Positions 15,421 through 23,601 of a DNA stretch of 27,065 nucleotides are shown piece after piece; within the stretch, counting starts at the first letter, position 1, and each line of letters opens with the position of its first letter. The position numbers were made by a program, and so were the translations under genes. The DNA lies in NCBI GenBank assembly GCA_003447895.1, contig DLYC01000266.1, positions 5,745-32,809 of the forward strand. Reading direction: 5' to 3'. Source of the stretch: Lachnospiraceae bacterium (GTDB taxonomy: Bacteria; Bacillota; Clostridia; Lachnospirales; Lachnospiraceae). The notes beneath the pieces are model-generated. The model saw nothing but the letters and a program-made list of their open reading frames with translations. It was not told the origin of the DNA and did not search any database.

Positions 15421-16872
15421 ATGTCAGCAATGGTAACTCAGATCTTATTCTGCGCGCTGGGATGCTTCGTCGGTATTTATGTCGGCGCGATTCCCGGACT
15501 CAGCGTTACGATGGCGACCTCCCTTCTGATCGCCATGACCTATTCTTGGAGCACCGAGGCGGCGCTGGCAGTCATGATGGGCGTCTATATCGGCGGCGTC
15601 TACGGCGGATCCCGTGCGGCGATCCTCCTCAATATTCCCGGAGCACCCGCGGCGGTAGCAACGACATTCGACGGCTATCCGCTCGCCAAGAAAGGTGAGG
15701 CAGGAAAGGCAATCGCGACCAGTACGATCACATCCGTTGTCGGCGGCCTGATCGGTTCCGCGTTCCTGTTCTTCGGAGCGCCTCAGGTGGCTAAGATCGC
15801 TCTGTCCTTCGGCCCCCGCGACTATATGCTTCTTACCCTGATGGGACTTATGCTCGTCGGCAGTATCAGCGGAAAGAGCATGCTCAAGGGCCTGTTCGCG
15901 GCGACAGCCGGCCTGATGCTCGGCGTCGTAGGTATGGACCCGATCACCGGTGTGGGAAGATTTACATTCGGAAGCGTCGATATGCGCGCCGGAATCAGCT
16001 ATATCCCTGTCATGATCGGTCTGTTCGGTGTCGGTGAATCTCTTCACCAGATCATTCACAGAAATATGCCGATCGTCAAGCAGGAAGTCAACTCCATCCG
16101 CCCGCCTATGGACAGACTGGCTAAGATGCTTCCTATCGCGGCTTTCAGCGGTGTTCTGGGAACCATCGTCGGAGCACTGCCCGGTGCAGGCGGCGATATT
16201 GCGGCCCTGCTTGCCTATGATGCCACGAAGAGGGTTGTCAAGAATCCCGAGGTTCCTTTCGGAGAGGGTGCACTCGAAGGTGTCGTGGCCCCCGAGTCGG
16301 CCAATAACGCGGCAATCGGCGGAGCGCTGATCCCTATGCTGACGCTCGGTATTCCCGGCGACTCTGTAACCGCTATTTTCATCGGTGCGCTGTCGATCCA
16401 CGGAATCCGCGCCGGCTCCATGCTGATGTCCGCACAGCCTGAACTGTTCACCAATCTGGTGTGGCTGTCCGTGATCGGAAATATTTTCCTTCTGATCTTC
16501 GGTATGATGGGAATCCGCATCTTTGCCAAGCTGGTTGAGATCCCGAGAAACATTCTGCTTCCTCTGATCATCGTCATTTCGGTGATCGGCAGCTATTCGA
16601 TCAACAACATGCCCCTGGATATCGTCTGGACGCTTCTTGCAGGCGTGATCGGATACTTTATGAAGTTTTACGGCGTCCCGGTGGCGCCTATGGTCCTCGG
16701 ACTGATCCTCGGACCTACGATCGAAGTTAACCTTCGGAGAGCTATTATCTCGGCGGGAAGCGTCGGCGGAATGTTCAAAGATATCTTCACACATCCCCTG
16801 TCCCTCATCCTGCTGCTGATCCTGGTGCTCATGATGGTGACACAGATTCTCGGTTCCAGAAAGAGGAACTGA
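15421..16872 (+). CDS. tctA: Tripartite tricarboxylate transporter large membrane subunit TctA
   Basis: A 483-residue permease with about twelve membrane segments, the ion-coupled channel of the transporter. The family motifs GAIPGLSVTMA (from residue 22) and its internal repeat GALPGAGGDIAALLAYD near 250 are both present, as are NIPGAPAAVATTFDGYPLA and GIPGDSVTAIFIGAL. The start follows AAGGAGG with the normal spacing, 16 bases after tctB. These transporters use sodium or proton gradients and TctC-bound ligand. An intrinsic terminator follows at 16941. Confidence 0.94.
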   Translation: MSAMVTQILFCALGCFVGIYVGAIPGLSVTMATSLLIAMTYSWSTEAALAVMMGVYIGGVYGGSRAAILLNIPGAPAAVATTFDGYPLAKKGEAGKAIATSTITSVVGGLIGSAFLFFGAPQVAKIALSFGPRDYMLLTLMGLMLVGSISGKSMLKGLFAATAGLMLGVVGMDPITGVGRFTFGSVDMRAGISYIPVMIGLFGVGESLHQIIHRNMPIVKQEVNSIRPPMDRLAKMLPIAAFSGVLGTIVGALPGAGGDIAALLAYDATKRVVKNPEVPFGEGALEGVVAPESANNAAIGGALIPMLTLGIPGDSVTAIFIGALSIHGIRAGSMLMSAQPELFTNLVWLSVIGNIFLLIFGMMGIRIFAKLVEIPRNILLPLIIVISVIGSYSINNMPLDIVWTLLAGVIGYFMKFYGVPVAPMVLGLILGPTIEVNLRRAIISAGSVGGMFKDIFTHPLSLILLLILVLMMVTQILGSRKRN

Positions 16873-16940
16873 TGCGGGCGGTTGAGAAGCCCGACACGGC
16901 AATAGGGAGAATCTCTCCGTAATACTCAGTCGAAGTACAT

Positions 16941-16975
16941 GCGGCAGCACCGGTTCACCGGTTGCTGCCGCTTTT
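16941..16975 (+). terminator. Intrinsic terminator after tctA
   Basis: A GC-rich stem (GCGGCAGCACCGG with CCGGTTGCTGCCGC, one bulged base) closes a four-base loop and is followed by CTTTTC. It separates tctCBA from the hydrolase gene. Confidence 0.8.
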
Positions 16976-17066
16976 CATTATCAGTTTTTGCTGCCTGTGT
17001 AAAGAGCGGCACGAAGCGCACGCGGCTCACTCCGCGAGCCCTGAAAAAGAAAGAGGATGGGAAGAA

Positions 17067-17861
17067 ATGGACATAAAAGGTGCCTACAGACAAAAAGAGA
17101 AGTGGTGCGGAAGCAGGGAGAACGGAATCTACGGACAGCTCTTTGTCCCGGAGCGCGCGGACAAAGGAGAGAAAGTTCCGCTTGTGCTTTTTTGCCACGA
17201 ACTCTACAGGACGCATGAGTCCGGCATTCCATACGGAAGAGAACTGGCCGCGCGGGGATACGCTTTCTATACATTTGACTGCAGGGGAGCCTCGACGGAG
17301 AGCAGAAGTCCGGGATCCATGCTCCATATGTCGGTCATGACCTGCGCCCGGGACCTGATGGAGGTTTACCGGGAAGTGCTGACCTGGCCCTTTACGGACC
17401 CGGACAGGATCATCCTGATCGGCGCAAGCCAGGGCGCTTTCAGCACCGCAGTTGCCGCCTCGCAGAATCCGGACCTGTTCGCGGCAGTCGTTTTAATGTA
17501 TGGTGCCTTTGTCATACTGGACGATGTGAGGGACCTCTATCCGGACAAGGAGAGCGTGCCGGATCCCTTTGATTACAGGGGGTGGAGCATGATGGGGGCC
17601 GTCTATCTGACGGACCTTTGGGATTATGATCTGAAGTGCCTCGGAAAGTACAAAGGCCCGGTCCTGGTACTTCACGGAGATGAGGACCCGCTGGTGGATC
17701 CGTCCTATTCCCTGCGCGTCGCCAAAATCTACCAGAATGCCGAGTTTCACATGGTCAGAGGCGGGAGACACGGGTTTAAAAAAGGGGCTTTTGTGGAAGC
17801 ATTCCAATATATCTGTGATTTTTTGACAAAAAATATCAGTTTTGTTGATGCCACGCTGTGA
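17067..17861 (+). CDS. Alpha/beta-hydrolase, possible carboxylesterase
   Basis: A 264-residue cytoplasmic serine hydrolase without a signal peptide. The nucleophile elbow is GASQGA with S121, and the acid and base are likely in HGDEDP (D205 or D207) and GGRHGF (H235). The oxyanion region is LFCHELYRTHESG near 41-53, and FDCRGASTES follows. The fold and size resemble the short feruloyl/cinnamoyl esterases of rumen Firmicutes, but dipeptidyl or thioesterase-like roles are also possible. The ATG at 17067 is chosen because an upstream frame would begin inside the tctA terminator. GAGGATGGGA precedes it. Neighbours are two carboxylate or amino-acid-type transporters, so release of an acid from an imported ester is a reasonable guess. 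Confidence in the fold is high, in the substrate low. Confidence 0.85.
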   Translation: MDIKGAYRQKEKWCGSRENGIYGQLFVPERADKGEKVPLVLFCHELYRTHESGIPYGRELAARGYAFYTFDCRGASTESRSPGSMLHMSVMTCARDLMEVYREVLTWPFTDPDRIILIGASQGAFSTAVAASQNPDLFAAVVLMYGAFVILDDVRDLYPDKESVPDPFDYRGWSMMGAVYLTDLWDYDLKCLGKYKGPVLVLHGDEDPLVDPSYSLRVAKIYQNAEFHMVRGGRHGFKKGAFVEAFQYICDFLTKNISFVDATL

Positions 17862-17868
17862 AACGCTA

Positions 17869-17897
17869 TTGCAATGAAGTCCTGAAAAAATTATAAT
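17869..17897 (+). promoter_or_regulatory. Strong sigma-A promoter of the liv operon
   Basis: TTGCAA at 17869-17874 and consensus TATAAT at 17892-17897 are spaced by exactly 17 bases, about 50 bases ahead of livJ. It begins right after the hydrolase stop codon, so the liv genes form their own unit. Confidence 0.8.
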
Positions 17898-17947
17898 GAA
17901 CTCGTTGGTGATTGATGATCCAAATTATCAAAGGGAGGTTGAAAACC

Positions 17948-19183
17948 ATGAAAAAAGTATTTAAGACAAGCCTTGCAGTAGCGATGTCGGTATGCATGGC
18001 AGCTGCTATGACAGCATGCGGCGGCTCGGGTGCTTCGAGCAGCAGCGCACCTGCTGACAGCGGAGAGAAGACAGAAGCAGCAGCGGATACCGGTGCCAAG
18101 ATCAAGATCGGCGGTTCCGGACCTCTTACAGGACCTGCGGCTGTTTACGGACAGGCGGTCAAAAACGCGGCTGAGATCGCGGTTGAGGAAGTCAACGCCA
18201 AAGGCGGCCTTCAGTTTGAACTGGATATGGAAGATGACGCGCACGATCCCGAGAAGGCTGTCTCCGCTTACGGCGTTCTCAAGGACTGGGGCATGCAGGT
18301 TTCTCTTGCAACCGTAACTTCTGCGCCCGGCGCGGCGGTTTCTCCTTCTTATGCGGAAGACAGGATCTTCGCGATCACTCCTTCCGGATCCTCTACAGCA
18401 GTAATCTATCAGGATGCCGACAACCTGTCCGGCGCATACGGAAATGTATTCCAGATGTGCTTTACAGACCCCAACCAGGGAACCGCAAGTGCGGACTATA
18501 TTTCGGCACATGCGGATCTCGGCTCCAAGGTTGCGATCATCTACAAGAATGATGACAACTATTCCAAGGGAATCCATGATACATTCGTAGCGGAAGCTGC
18601 GGCAAAGGGCCTCAGCGTAGTTTATGAGGGAACATTTGATGATTCCAACGCTCAGGACTTCACTGTCCAGCTCGGACAGGCGAAGGATGCCGGCGCTGAC
18701 ATCGTTTTCCTTCCCATCTACTATGATCCCGCTTCCCTGATCCTCACACAGGCGAACCAGATGGGTTATAAGCCCACTTTCTTCGGCGTGGACGGTATGG
18801 ACGGAATCCTTACGCTGGAAGGTTTCGACACTTCTCTCGCGGAGGGCGTCTATCTGCTGACTCCTTTCTCCGCGGATGCTACCGATGAACTGACAGTGAA
18901 CTTTGTAAACGCATACAAAGAGAAATGCAACGGCGAGATCCCGAACCAGTTCGCGGCAGATGCTTATGACTGCGTATACGCGATCGCACAGGCCTGCGAA
19001 GCTGCCGGTGTCACAGCGGACATGAGCGCGTCAGAGATCTGTGATGCACTCACAGCTCAGTTTACAAGCATGACCTTCAGCGGCCTGACAGGCGAAGAGA
19101 TGAAGTGGAGTGAGACCGGTGAGGTCACAAAGTCCCCGAAGGCTGTTGTGATCCAGAACGGCGTTTATGTAGGCGCAGAATAA
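17948..19183 (+). CDS. livJ: Branched-chain-amino-acid-type ABC transporter substrate-binding lipoprotein
   Basis: A 411-residue binding protein. The signal peptide MKKVFKTSLAVAMSVCMAA ends in the lipobox MTAC with the lipid-anchored C24. A low-complexity Ser/Gly/Ala linker follows, then the type I periplasmic-binding fold (IKIGGSGPLTGPAAVYGQ, AVEEVNAKGG, and FAADAYDCVYAI near the C-terminus). The start is set by AAGGGAGGTT eight bases ahead; an upstream in-frame ATG has no site. The LivJ family also binds amides, aromatic acids and small polar compounds, so leucine-type ligands should not be assumed. It is the first gene of livJHMGF, with a hairpin after it that would favour its excess over the membrane subunits. 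Confidence 0.93.
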   Translation: MKKVFKTSLAVAMSVCMAAAMTACGGSGASSSSAPADSGEKTEAAADTGAKIKIGGSGPLTGPAAVYGQAVKNAAEIAVEEVNAKGGLQFELDMEDDAHDPEKAVSAYGVLKDWGMQVSLATVTSAPGAAVSPSYAEDRIFAITPSGSSTAVIYQDADNLSGAYGNVFQMCFTDPNQGTASADYISAHADLGSKVAIIYKNDDNYSKGIHDTFVAEAAAKGLSVVYEGTFDDSNAQDFTVQLGQAKDAGADIVFLPIYYDPASLILTQANQMGYKPTFFGVDGMDGILTLEGFDTSLAEGVYLLTPFSADATDELTVNFVNAYKEKCNGEIPNQFAADAYDCVYAIAQACEAAGVTADMSASEICDALTAQFTSMTFSGLTGEEMKWSETGEVTKSPKAVVIQNGVYVGAE

Positions 19184-19223
19184 TACCGATATTTGATATT
19201 AGATCTGATTGTGTTAAACAGGC

Positions 19224-19251
19224 AGAAAGCCCGCCACTGTGCGGGCTTTCT
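19224..19251 (+). terminator. Attenuating hairpin between livJ and livH
   Basis: A perfect 11-bp stem (AGAAAGCCCGC with GCGGGCTTTCT) with a six-base loop, followed only by GTTTACAG. It is a partial terminator or 3' stabiliser of the livJ message, a common arrangement after ABC binding-protein genes. Confidence 0.65.
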
Positions 19252-19279
19252 GTTTACAGACCTGAAAGGAAGGGCGGAC

Positions 19280-20155
19280 ATGCAGTTTCTATCCTATTTG
19301 ATCAACGGATTGGGACTTGGCAGCGTATATGCGATCATTGCGCTGGGATACACAATGGTATACGGAATTGCCAAGATGCTCAACTTTGCACACGGCGATA
19401 TTATTATGGTTGGCGCTTATATCGCTTTTTTCTCGATTTCCAAATTCGGACTTCCGTTTCCCGCGGCGGTTCTGGCCGCAATGCTGGTCTGCACGGTCCT
19501 GGGTGTCGTCATCGAGAGACTGGCCTATAAGCCTCTCCGCCAGGCCCCCAGCCTTGCTGTCCTGATCACAGCGATCGGTGTGAGCTATTTTTTGCAGAAC
19601 GGAGCGCAGATCCTCTGGTCATCGTCCAGTAAAGTATTTCCCTCTGTCATCTCGGCGGGAGGAATCTCGATCGGGGCAGCTTCCGTTTCCTATCTGACCC
19701 TGATCACGATCGCGACCTGCATTGTTGTCATGATCTGCCTCACACTGTTTATCAACAAAACCAAGACAGGCAGTGCGATGAGAGCGTGCTCGGAGGACAA
19801 AGGCGCTTCCATGCTGATGGGGATCAATGTCAATCAGATCATTTCCATCACGTTCGCGATCGGCTCCGGCCTTGCGGCAATTGCCTCTGTGCTGCTGGCA
19901 TCCACATATCCTTCTGTCTATCCGACGATGGGATCAATGCCCGGTATCAAGGCATTCACGGCGGCCGTTTTCGGAGGGATCGGCTCTGTTCCCGGCGCTT
20001 TTGTCGGTGGACTGGTTCTTGGTATTATTGAGATCTTTGCGAAGGCCTATATCTCCACACAGCTGTCGGACGCGATCGTGTTCGGCGTCCTGATCGTGGT
20101 CCTTTTGATCAAACCCACCGGTCTTCTCGGAAAGAAGATCAATGTCAAGGTATAA
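19280..20155 (+). CDS. livH: Branched-chain-amino-acid-type ABC transporter permease LivH
   Basis: A 291-residue membrane permease with about eight hydrophobic segments. The N-terminal GLGLGSVYAIIALGYTMVYG and the following NFAHGDIIMVGAY are LivH hallmarks, and GGIGSVPGAFVGGLVLG near the C-terminus is the coupling region. The ATG at 19280 is preferred because AAAGGAAGGG lies ahead of it, and the open frame upstream would run through the attenuator hairpin. It ends 13 bases before livM. Confidence 0.94.
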   Translation: MQFLSYLINGLGLGSVYAIIALGYTMVYGIAKMLNFAHGDIIMVGAYIAFFSISKFGLPFPAAVLAAMLVCTVLGVVIERLAYKPLRQAPSLAVLITAIGVSYFLQNGAQILWSSSSKVFPSVISAGGISIGAASVSYLTLITIATCIVVMICLTLFINKTKTGSAMRACSEDKGASMLMGINVNQIISITFAIGSGLAAIASVLLASTYPSVYPTMGSMPGIKAFTAAVFGGIGSVPGAFVGGLVLGIIEIFAKAYISTQLSDAIVFGVLIVVLLIKPTGLLGKKINVKV

Positions 20156-20168
20156 GGAGGGAGAAGAC

Positions 20169-21242
20169 ATGAAGAAATCAGGCGGATTTTTCTCCCATAC
20201 AGGAGACAAAAACAAAAGAGGCCGGCTCATTTCCTTTGCGATCGTGATCGCGGCCTATATTGTGGTAGAGGTCCTTCTTAAGACCGGCAATCTCTCGAGC
20301 CTTTTCAGCAGCCTCCTTGTTCCGATCACATGTTATGTAGTGGCCTCGATCGGCCTCAATCTCAATGTCGGTGTTTCGGGAGAGCTGAACCTTGGCCAGG
20401 CGGGATTTATGAGTGTCGGCGCGTTCTGCGCCGTATGTGTTTCCGGCTGCCTTGCAGGCACCGTGACAGCGGCCATTCCCAGGCTGATCCTCTCGATGGT
20501 ATGCGGCGCGCTCCTTGCAGGGCTCTTTGGCTTTGTGATCGGTATCCCCGTTCTGAAGCTCCAGGGCGACTACCTGGCGATCGTCACGCTCGCGTTTGGA
20601 CAGATCATCAAGAGTATCTTTATGAATACCTATATCGGGTTTGACTCCGACGGCCTTCACTTCAGCTTTGTGGACAGCAATTTCAAGCTCCAGCCGGGCG
20701 GAAAGATGCTCCTGAACGGACCTATGGGCGCCACGGGCACGCAGAAGATCGCGAACTTTACGGTGGGCATTATCCTTGTACTCGTCGCGCTCCTTATCGT
20801 CTATAACCTCATGATGTCAAGGAGCGGAAGAGCGATCATGGCGGCCAGGGATAACCGGATCGCGGCGGAATCTGTGGGTATTCCGATCTCCAGGACCAAG
20901 ATGCTGGCCTTTGTTGTCTCAGCGTCTCTGGCAGGCGCGGCCGGGGCCCTCTACGGACTCAACTATGCAACCCTCGTTCCCAACAAGTTTGACTTCAATA
21001 CATCGATCCTGATCCTGGTCTATGTTGTTCTGGGCGGTCTTGGCAATATGACCGGAACGATCATCTCGACAGTGGTCCTGATCCTTCTTCCGGAGCTTCT
21101 GCGCTCCCTGCAGGACTACAGAATGCTGATCTACGCGGTCGTTCTGATCCTGATCATGCTGGTGACCAACAATGAGTGGCTTAAGATCAGGTGGAAAGGG
21201 CTCACCGCATCCAAGGCGAAAGGAGGTGCTTCCAATGGCTGA
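20169..21242 (+). CDS. livM: Branched-chain-amino-acid-type ABC transporter permease LivM
   Basis: A 357-residue permease with about nine hydrophobic segments. Typical LivM motifs are GLNLNVGVSGELNLGQAGFM, LQGDYLAIVTLAFGQI and MAARDNRIAAESVGI. GGLGNMTGTI near the C-terminus corresponds to the ATPase-coupling loop. AAGGAGGGAG overlaps the end of livH and sets the ATG at 20169. The last eight bases overlap livG, giving translational coupling. Confidence 0.94.
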   Translation: MKKSGGFFSHTGDKNKRGRLISFAIVIAAYIVVEVLLKTGNLSSLFSSLLVPITCYVVASIGLNLNVGVSGELNLGQAGFMSVGAFCAVCVSGCLAGTVTAAIPRLILSMVCGALLAGLFGFVIGIPVLKLQGDYLAIVTLAFGQIIKSIFMNTYIGFDSDGLHFSFVDSNFKLQPGGKMLLNGPMGATGTQKIANFTVGIILVLVALLIVYNLMMSRSGRAIMAARDNRIAAESVGIPISRTKMLAFVVSASLAGAAGALYGLNYATLVPNKFDFNTSILILVYVVLGGLGNMTGTIISTVVLILLPELLRSLQDYRMLIYAVVLILIMLVTNNEWLKIRWKGLTASKAKGGASNG

Positions 21243-22029
21243 AACCCGTACAAACCAAAACAGCGAAAAGGCACCTGTTCTCGACGTGCAGGAACTGGGT
21301 ATTGATTTTGGAGGACTTACAGCCGTCAATGACCTGAATCTCCAGGTATTCGAGGGTGAGATCGCGGGACTGATCGGTCCTAACGGGGCGGGAAAGACAA
21401 CGGTCTTCAATCTTTTGACCAAAGTGTATAAACCCACCAGGGGCAAAATCGTGTTTGACGGAAAAGACACGGCCGGAAAGAGCGTTGTGGATATCAACAA
21501 AGCCGGAATCGCGAGAACATTCCAGAACATCCGGCTCTTTGGCGAACTGACCGTTCTGGACAATGTAAAGACAGGTTTCCACAATGTGATCCCTTACTCG
21601 CCGATCACGGCGATGCTCCGCCTTCCCAAGTATTATGCCAGTGAGCGTCAGATCGATGAGAAGGCAAGAGAACTTCTTAAGATCATGGAACTGGATCAGT
21701 TTGCGGATGTGACGGCAAGCAATCTCCCCTACGGCGCGCAGAGGCGACTGGAGATCGCGAGAGCCCTCGCGACAAACCCCAAGCTTCTTCTTCTGGATGA
21801 GCCCGCGGCGGGCATGAATCCGCAGGAGACAGCGGAACTGATGGACATGATCCGGTTTGTCCGCGATCACTTCGGGATCGCGATCCTTCTGATCGAACAC
21901 GACATGAAGCTTGTGATGGGAATCTGTGAGAGGATCACGGTTCTTAACTACGGTATGATGCTGGCTCAGGGAACGCCGGAAGAGATCCAGTCGAACCCGG
22001 AAGTGATCAAGGCGTATCTGGGAGATTGA
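21235..22029 (+). CDS. livG: Branched-chain-amino-acid-type ABC transporter ATPase LivG
   Basis: A 264-residue ABC ATPase. Walker A is GPNGAGKT at 48-55. The signature is the LivG variant LPYGAQRRLEIARAL, and Walker B is LLLLDEPAAGMNP. The C-terminal ending (GTPEEIQSNPEVIKAYLG) is family-typical. AAGGAGGTG inside the end of livM lies six bases before the ATG. Confidence 0.95.
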   Translation: MAETRTNQNSEKAPVLDVQELGIDFGGLTAVNDLNLQVFEGEIAGLIGPNGAGKTTVFNLLTKVYKPTRGKIVFDGKDTAGKSVVDINKAGIARTFQNIRLFGELTVLDNVKTGFHNVIPYSPITAMLRLPKYYASERQIDEKARELLKIMELDQFADVTASNLPYGAQRRLEIARALATNPKLLLLDEPAAGMNPQETAELMDMIRFVRDHFGIAILLIEHDMKLVMGICERITVLNYGMMLAQGTPEEIQSNPEVIKAYLGD

Positions 22030-22040
22030 TCCTTTACTGC

Positions 22041-22092
22041 AGCCGGTCTTGTTTCCGGCTTCAAGGTTTGCTTCGAAGCGCCGCAAACCTTG
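22041..22092 (+). other. Two intercistronic hairpins between livG and livF
   Basis: AGCCGG with CCGGCT (22041-22046 and 22055-22060) is followed by a perfect 10-bp stem CAAGGTTTGC with GCAAACCTTG (22062-22071 and 22083-22092), whose loop contains most of a GCTTCGAAGC palindrome. There is no U-tract. A processing or stability element is likely; the gap itself is unusual because livG and livF are normally close together. Confidence 0.5.
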
Positions 22093-22125
22093 CGTGTCCG
22101 CATCGCGCTTCTAAATGGAGTAACT

Positions 22126-22830
22126 ATGCTGAAAGTACAGGACTTAAAAGTGAAATACGGCATGATCGAGGCGATCAAGGGAATCTCCTTTGAGGTTCGG
22201 GACGGCGAGATCGTGACGATGATCGGCGCAAACGGCGCCGGGAAAACAACCACAATGCACGCCATCTCCGGCCTTGTGAAGGCCTCGGAGGGGAGTATTA
22301 AGCTTGACGATACGGAACTTACCAAAACAGCCCCCAACAAGATCGTAGGAATGGGGCTCGCGCAGGTTCCCGAGGGACGAAGGGTGTTTGCGGAGCAGAC
22401 CGTGGAAGAGAACCTGATCCTGGGCGCCTATCTCAGAAAGGACAAGGACGGGATCCGAAAGGACATGGAAGAAGTGTACCAGCTCTTCCCCCGCCTCAAG
22501 GAGCGCAGAATGCAGCCCGCCGGAACGCTCTCCGGCGGCGAGCAGCAGATGCTGGCGATGGGTAGAGCGCTCATGGCAAAGCCCTCCATTCTTCTTCTGG
22601 ATGAGCCCTCCATGGGACTGTCCCCGCTTCTTGTATCGGAGATCTTCCACATCATTCAGGAGATCAACAATAAGGGCACGACGATCCTTCTCGTCGAGCA
22701 GAACGCAAAGAGAGCGCTGGCCATTGCGGACAGAGCATATGTATTGGAAACAGGAAAGATCACACTCGAGGGAACCGGGGAAGAACTCGCGAACGACGAG
22801 AGAGTGCAGAAGGCATATCTCGGCGGCTGA
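22126..22830 (+). CDS. livF: Branched-chain-amino-acid-type ABC transporter ATPase LivF
   Basis: A 234-residue ABC ATPase. Walker A is GANGAGKT at 34-41, the signature is LSGGEQQMLAMGRAL, and Walker B is ILLLDEPSMGLSP. The ending AYLGG is LivF-like. The ATG at 22126 (MLKVQDLKVKYG) is chosen over one 36 bases upstream because LivF proteins start here and TGGAGT lies six bases ahead. Confidence 0.95.
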   Translation: MLKVQDLKVKYGMIEAIKGISFEVRDGEIVTMIGANGAGKTTTMHAISGLVKASEGSIKLDDTELTKTAPNKIVGMGLAQVPEGRRVFAEQTVEENLILGAYLRKDKDGIRKDMEEVYQLFPRLKERRMQPAGTLSGGEQQMLAMGRALMAKPSILLLDEPSMGLSPLLVSEIFHIIQEINNKGTTILLVEQNAKRALAIADRAYVLETGKITLEGTGEELANDERVQKAYLGG

Positions 22831-22881
22831 TCTTTTCAGAACGGGTATAGAGAAAGACAGAAAATCAGGGAGGATATCAAT

Positions 22882-23583
22882 ATGTATGTAAAAGACCATA
22901 TGACCGAAAACCCTTATACGATCACTAAGGACGTGGTGATCTCCAAGGCTGTAGAGATCATGAGAAAGAACCATTTCCACCGCCTTCCGATCGTGGATGA
23001 GCAGGGGAAGCTTGTCGGCCTGGTGACGGGAGGACTTGTGGAAGAGCAGAGCGGCGCCAATTCGACGTCCCTGTCCATCTATGAGCTCAATTACCTGCTC
23101 AGCAAGACCAAAGTGGCGGATATCATGATCAAGGGCAAGGATGTAAAGACCATTTCACAGGACGTCTTTGTGGAAGTGGCGGCGCAGACGATGCTCGACC
23201 ATGAGATTTCCTGCCTCCCTGTTGTGGATGAAAACAACAAGGTCATCGGCATTATCACGGATAAGGACATCTTCCAGGCATTTGTAGAGCTTCTCGGTCT
23301 CAAGAAGCAGGGGACAAGATTTATCTTCGGCGCCACCGATACGCCCGGAGAGTTCGCGCCCATGGCAAAGCTCTTTGGCGACAACAACGCAAACCTGGAT
23401 TCCCTGGCGGTCTACCACACCAAGGACAGAGGCGCGGAGATCGTCGTGAAGGCCTCCGGCGCGATCTCGGTCGAAGACATGGCCCAGATCCTTGTCGACG
23501 CGGGATTTGATCTTCGGAGCATTGTCCAGACGACCAAGTTCGGAACAGTCAAGAGCTTTGAAGTTCCCGCGAAAAAATCCTGA
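22882..23583 (+). CDS. CBS-pair and ACT domain protein, AcuB-like
   Basis: A 233-residue cytoplasmic protein. Two CBS motifs form a Bateman module (about residues 1-60 with HFHRLPIVDEQGKLVG, and 77-137 with ISCLPVVDENNKVIG). A C-terminal ACT-like domain follows (about 140-210, TDTPGEFAPMAKLFGDNNANL). CBS pairs bind adenosine nucleotides and ACT domains bind amino acids, so it could sense both energy state and the transported amino acid. It lies 51 bases after livF with GGGAGGATA before the ATG, and is followed by an alcohol dehydrogenase. The same architecture is found in AcuB, whose function is not well defined. A regulatory role in the transporter operon is inference. Confidence 0.88.
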   Translation: MYVKDHMTENPYTITKDVVISKAVEIMRKNHFHRLPIVDEQGKLVGLVTGGLVEEQSGANSTSLSIYELNYLLSKTKVADIMIKGKDVKTISQDVFVEVAAQTMLDHEISCLPVVDENNKVIGIITDKDIFQAFVELLGLKKQGTRFIFGATDTPGEFAPMAKLFGDNNANLDSLAVYHTKDRGAEIVVKASGAISVEDMAQILVDAGFDLRSIVQTTKFGTVKSFEVPAKKS

Positions 23584-23601
23584 CATACGGGAGGAACGGA
23601 A

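Noticed and set aside
15445..16950. Long open frame (501 codons) on the minus strand opposite tctA
   Set aside because: It is the mirror of a real gene; its translation is rich in D, H, R and E without any family motif, while the plus strand encodes a complete TctA.
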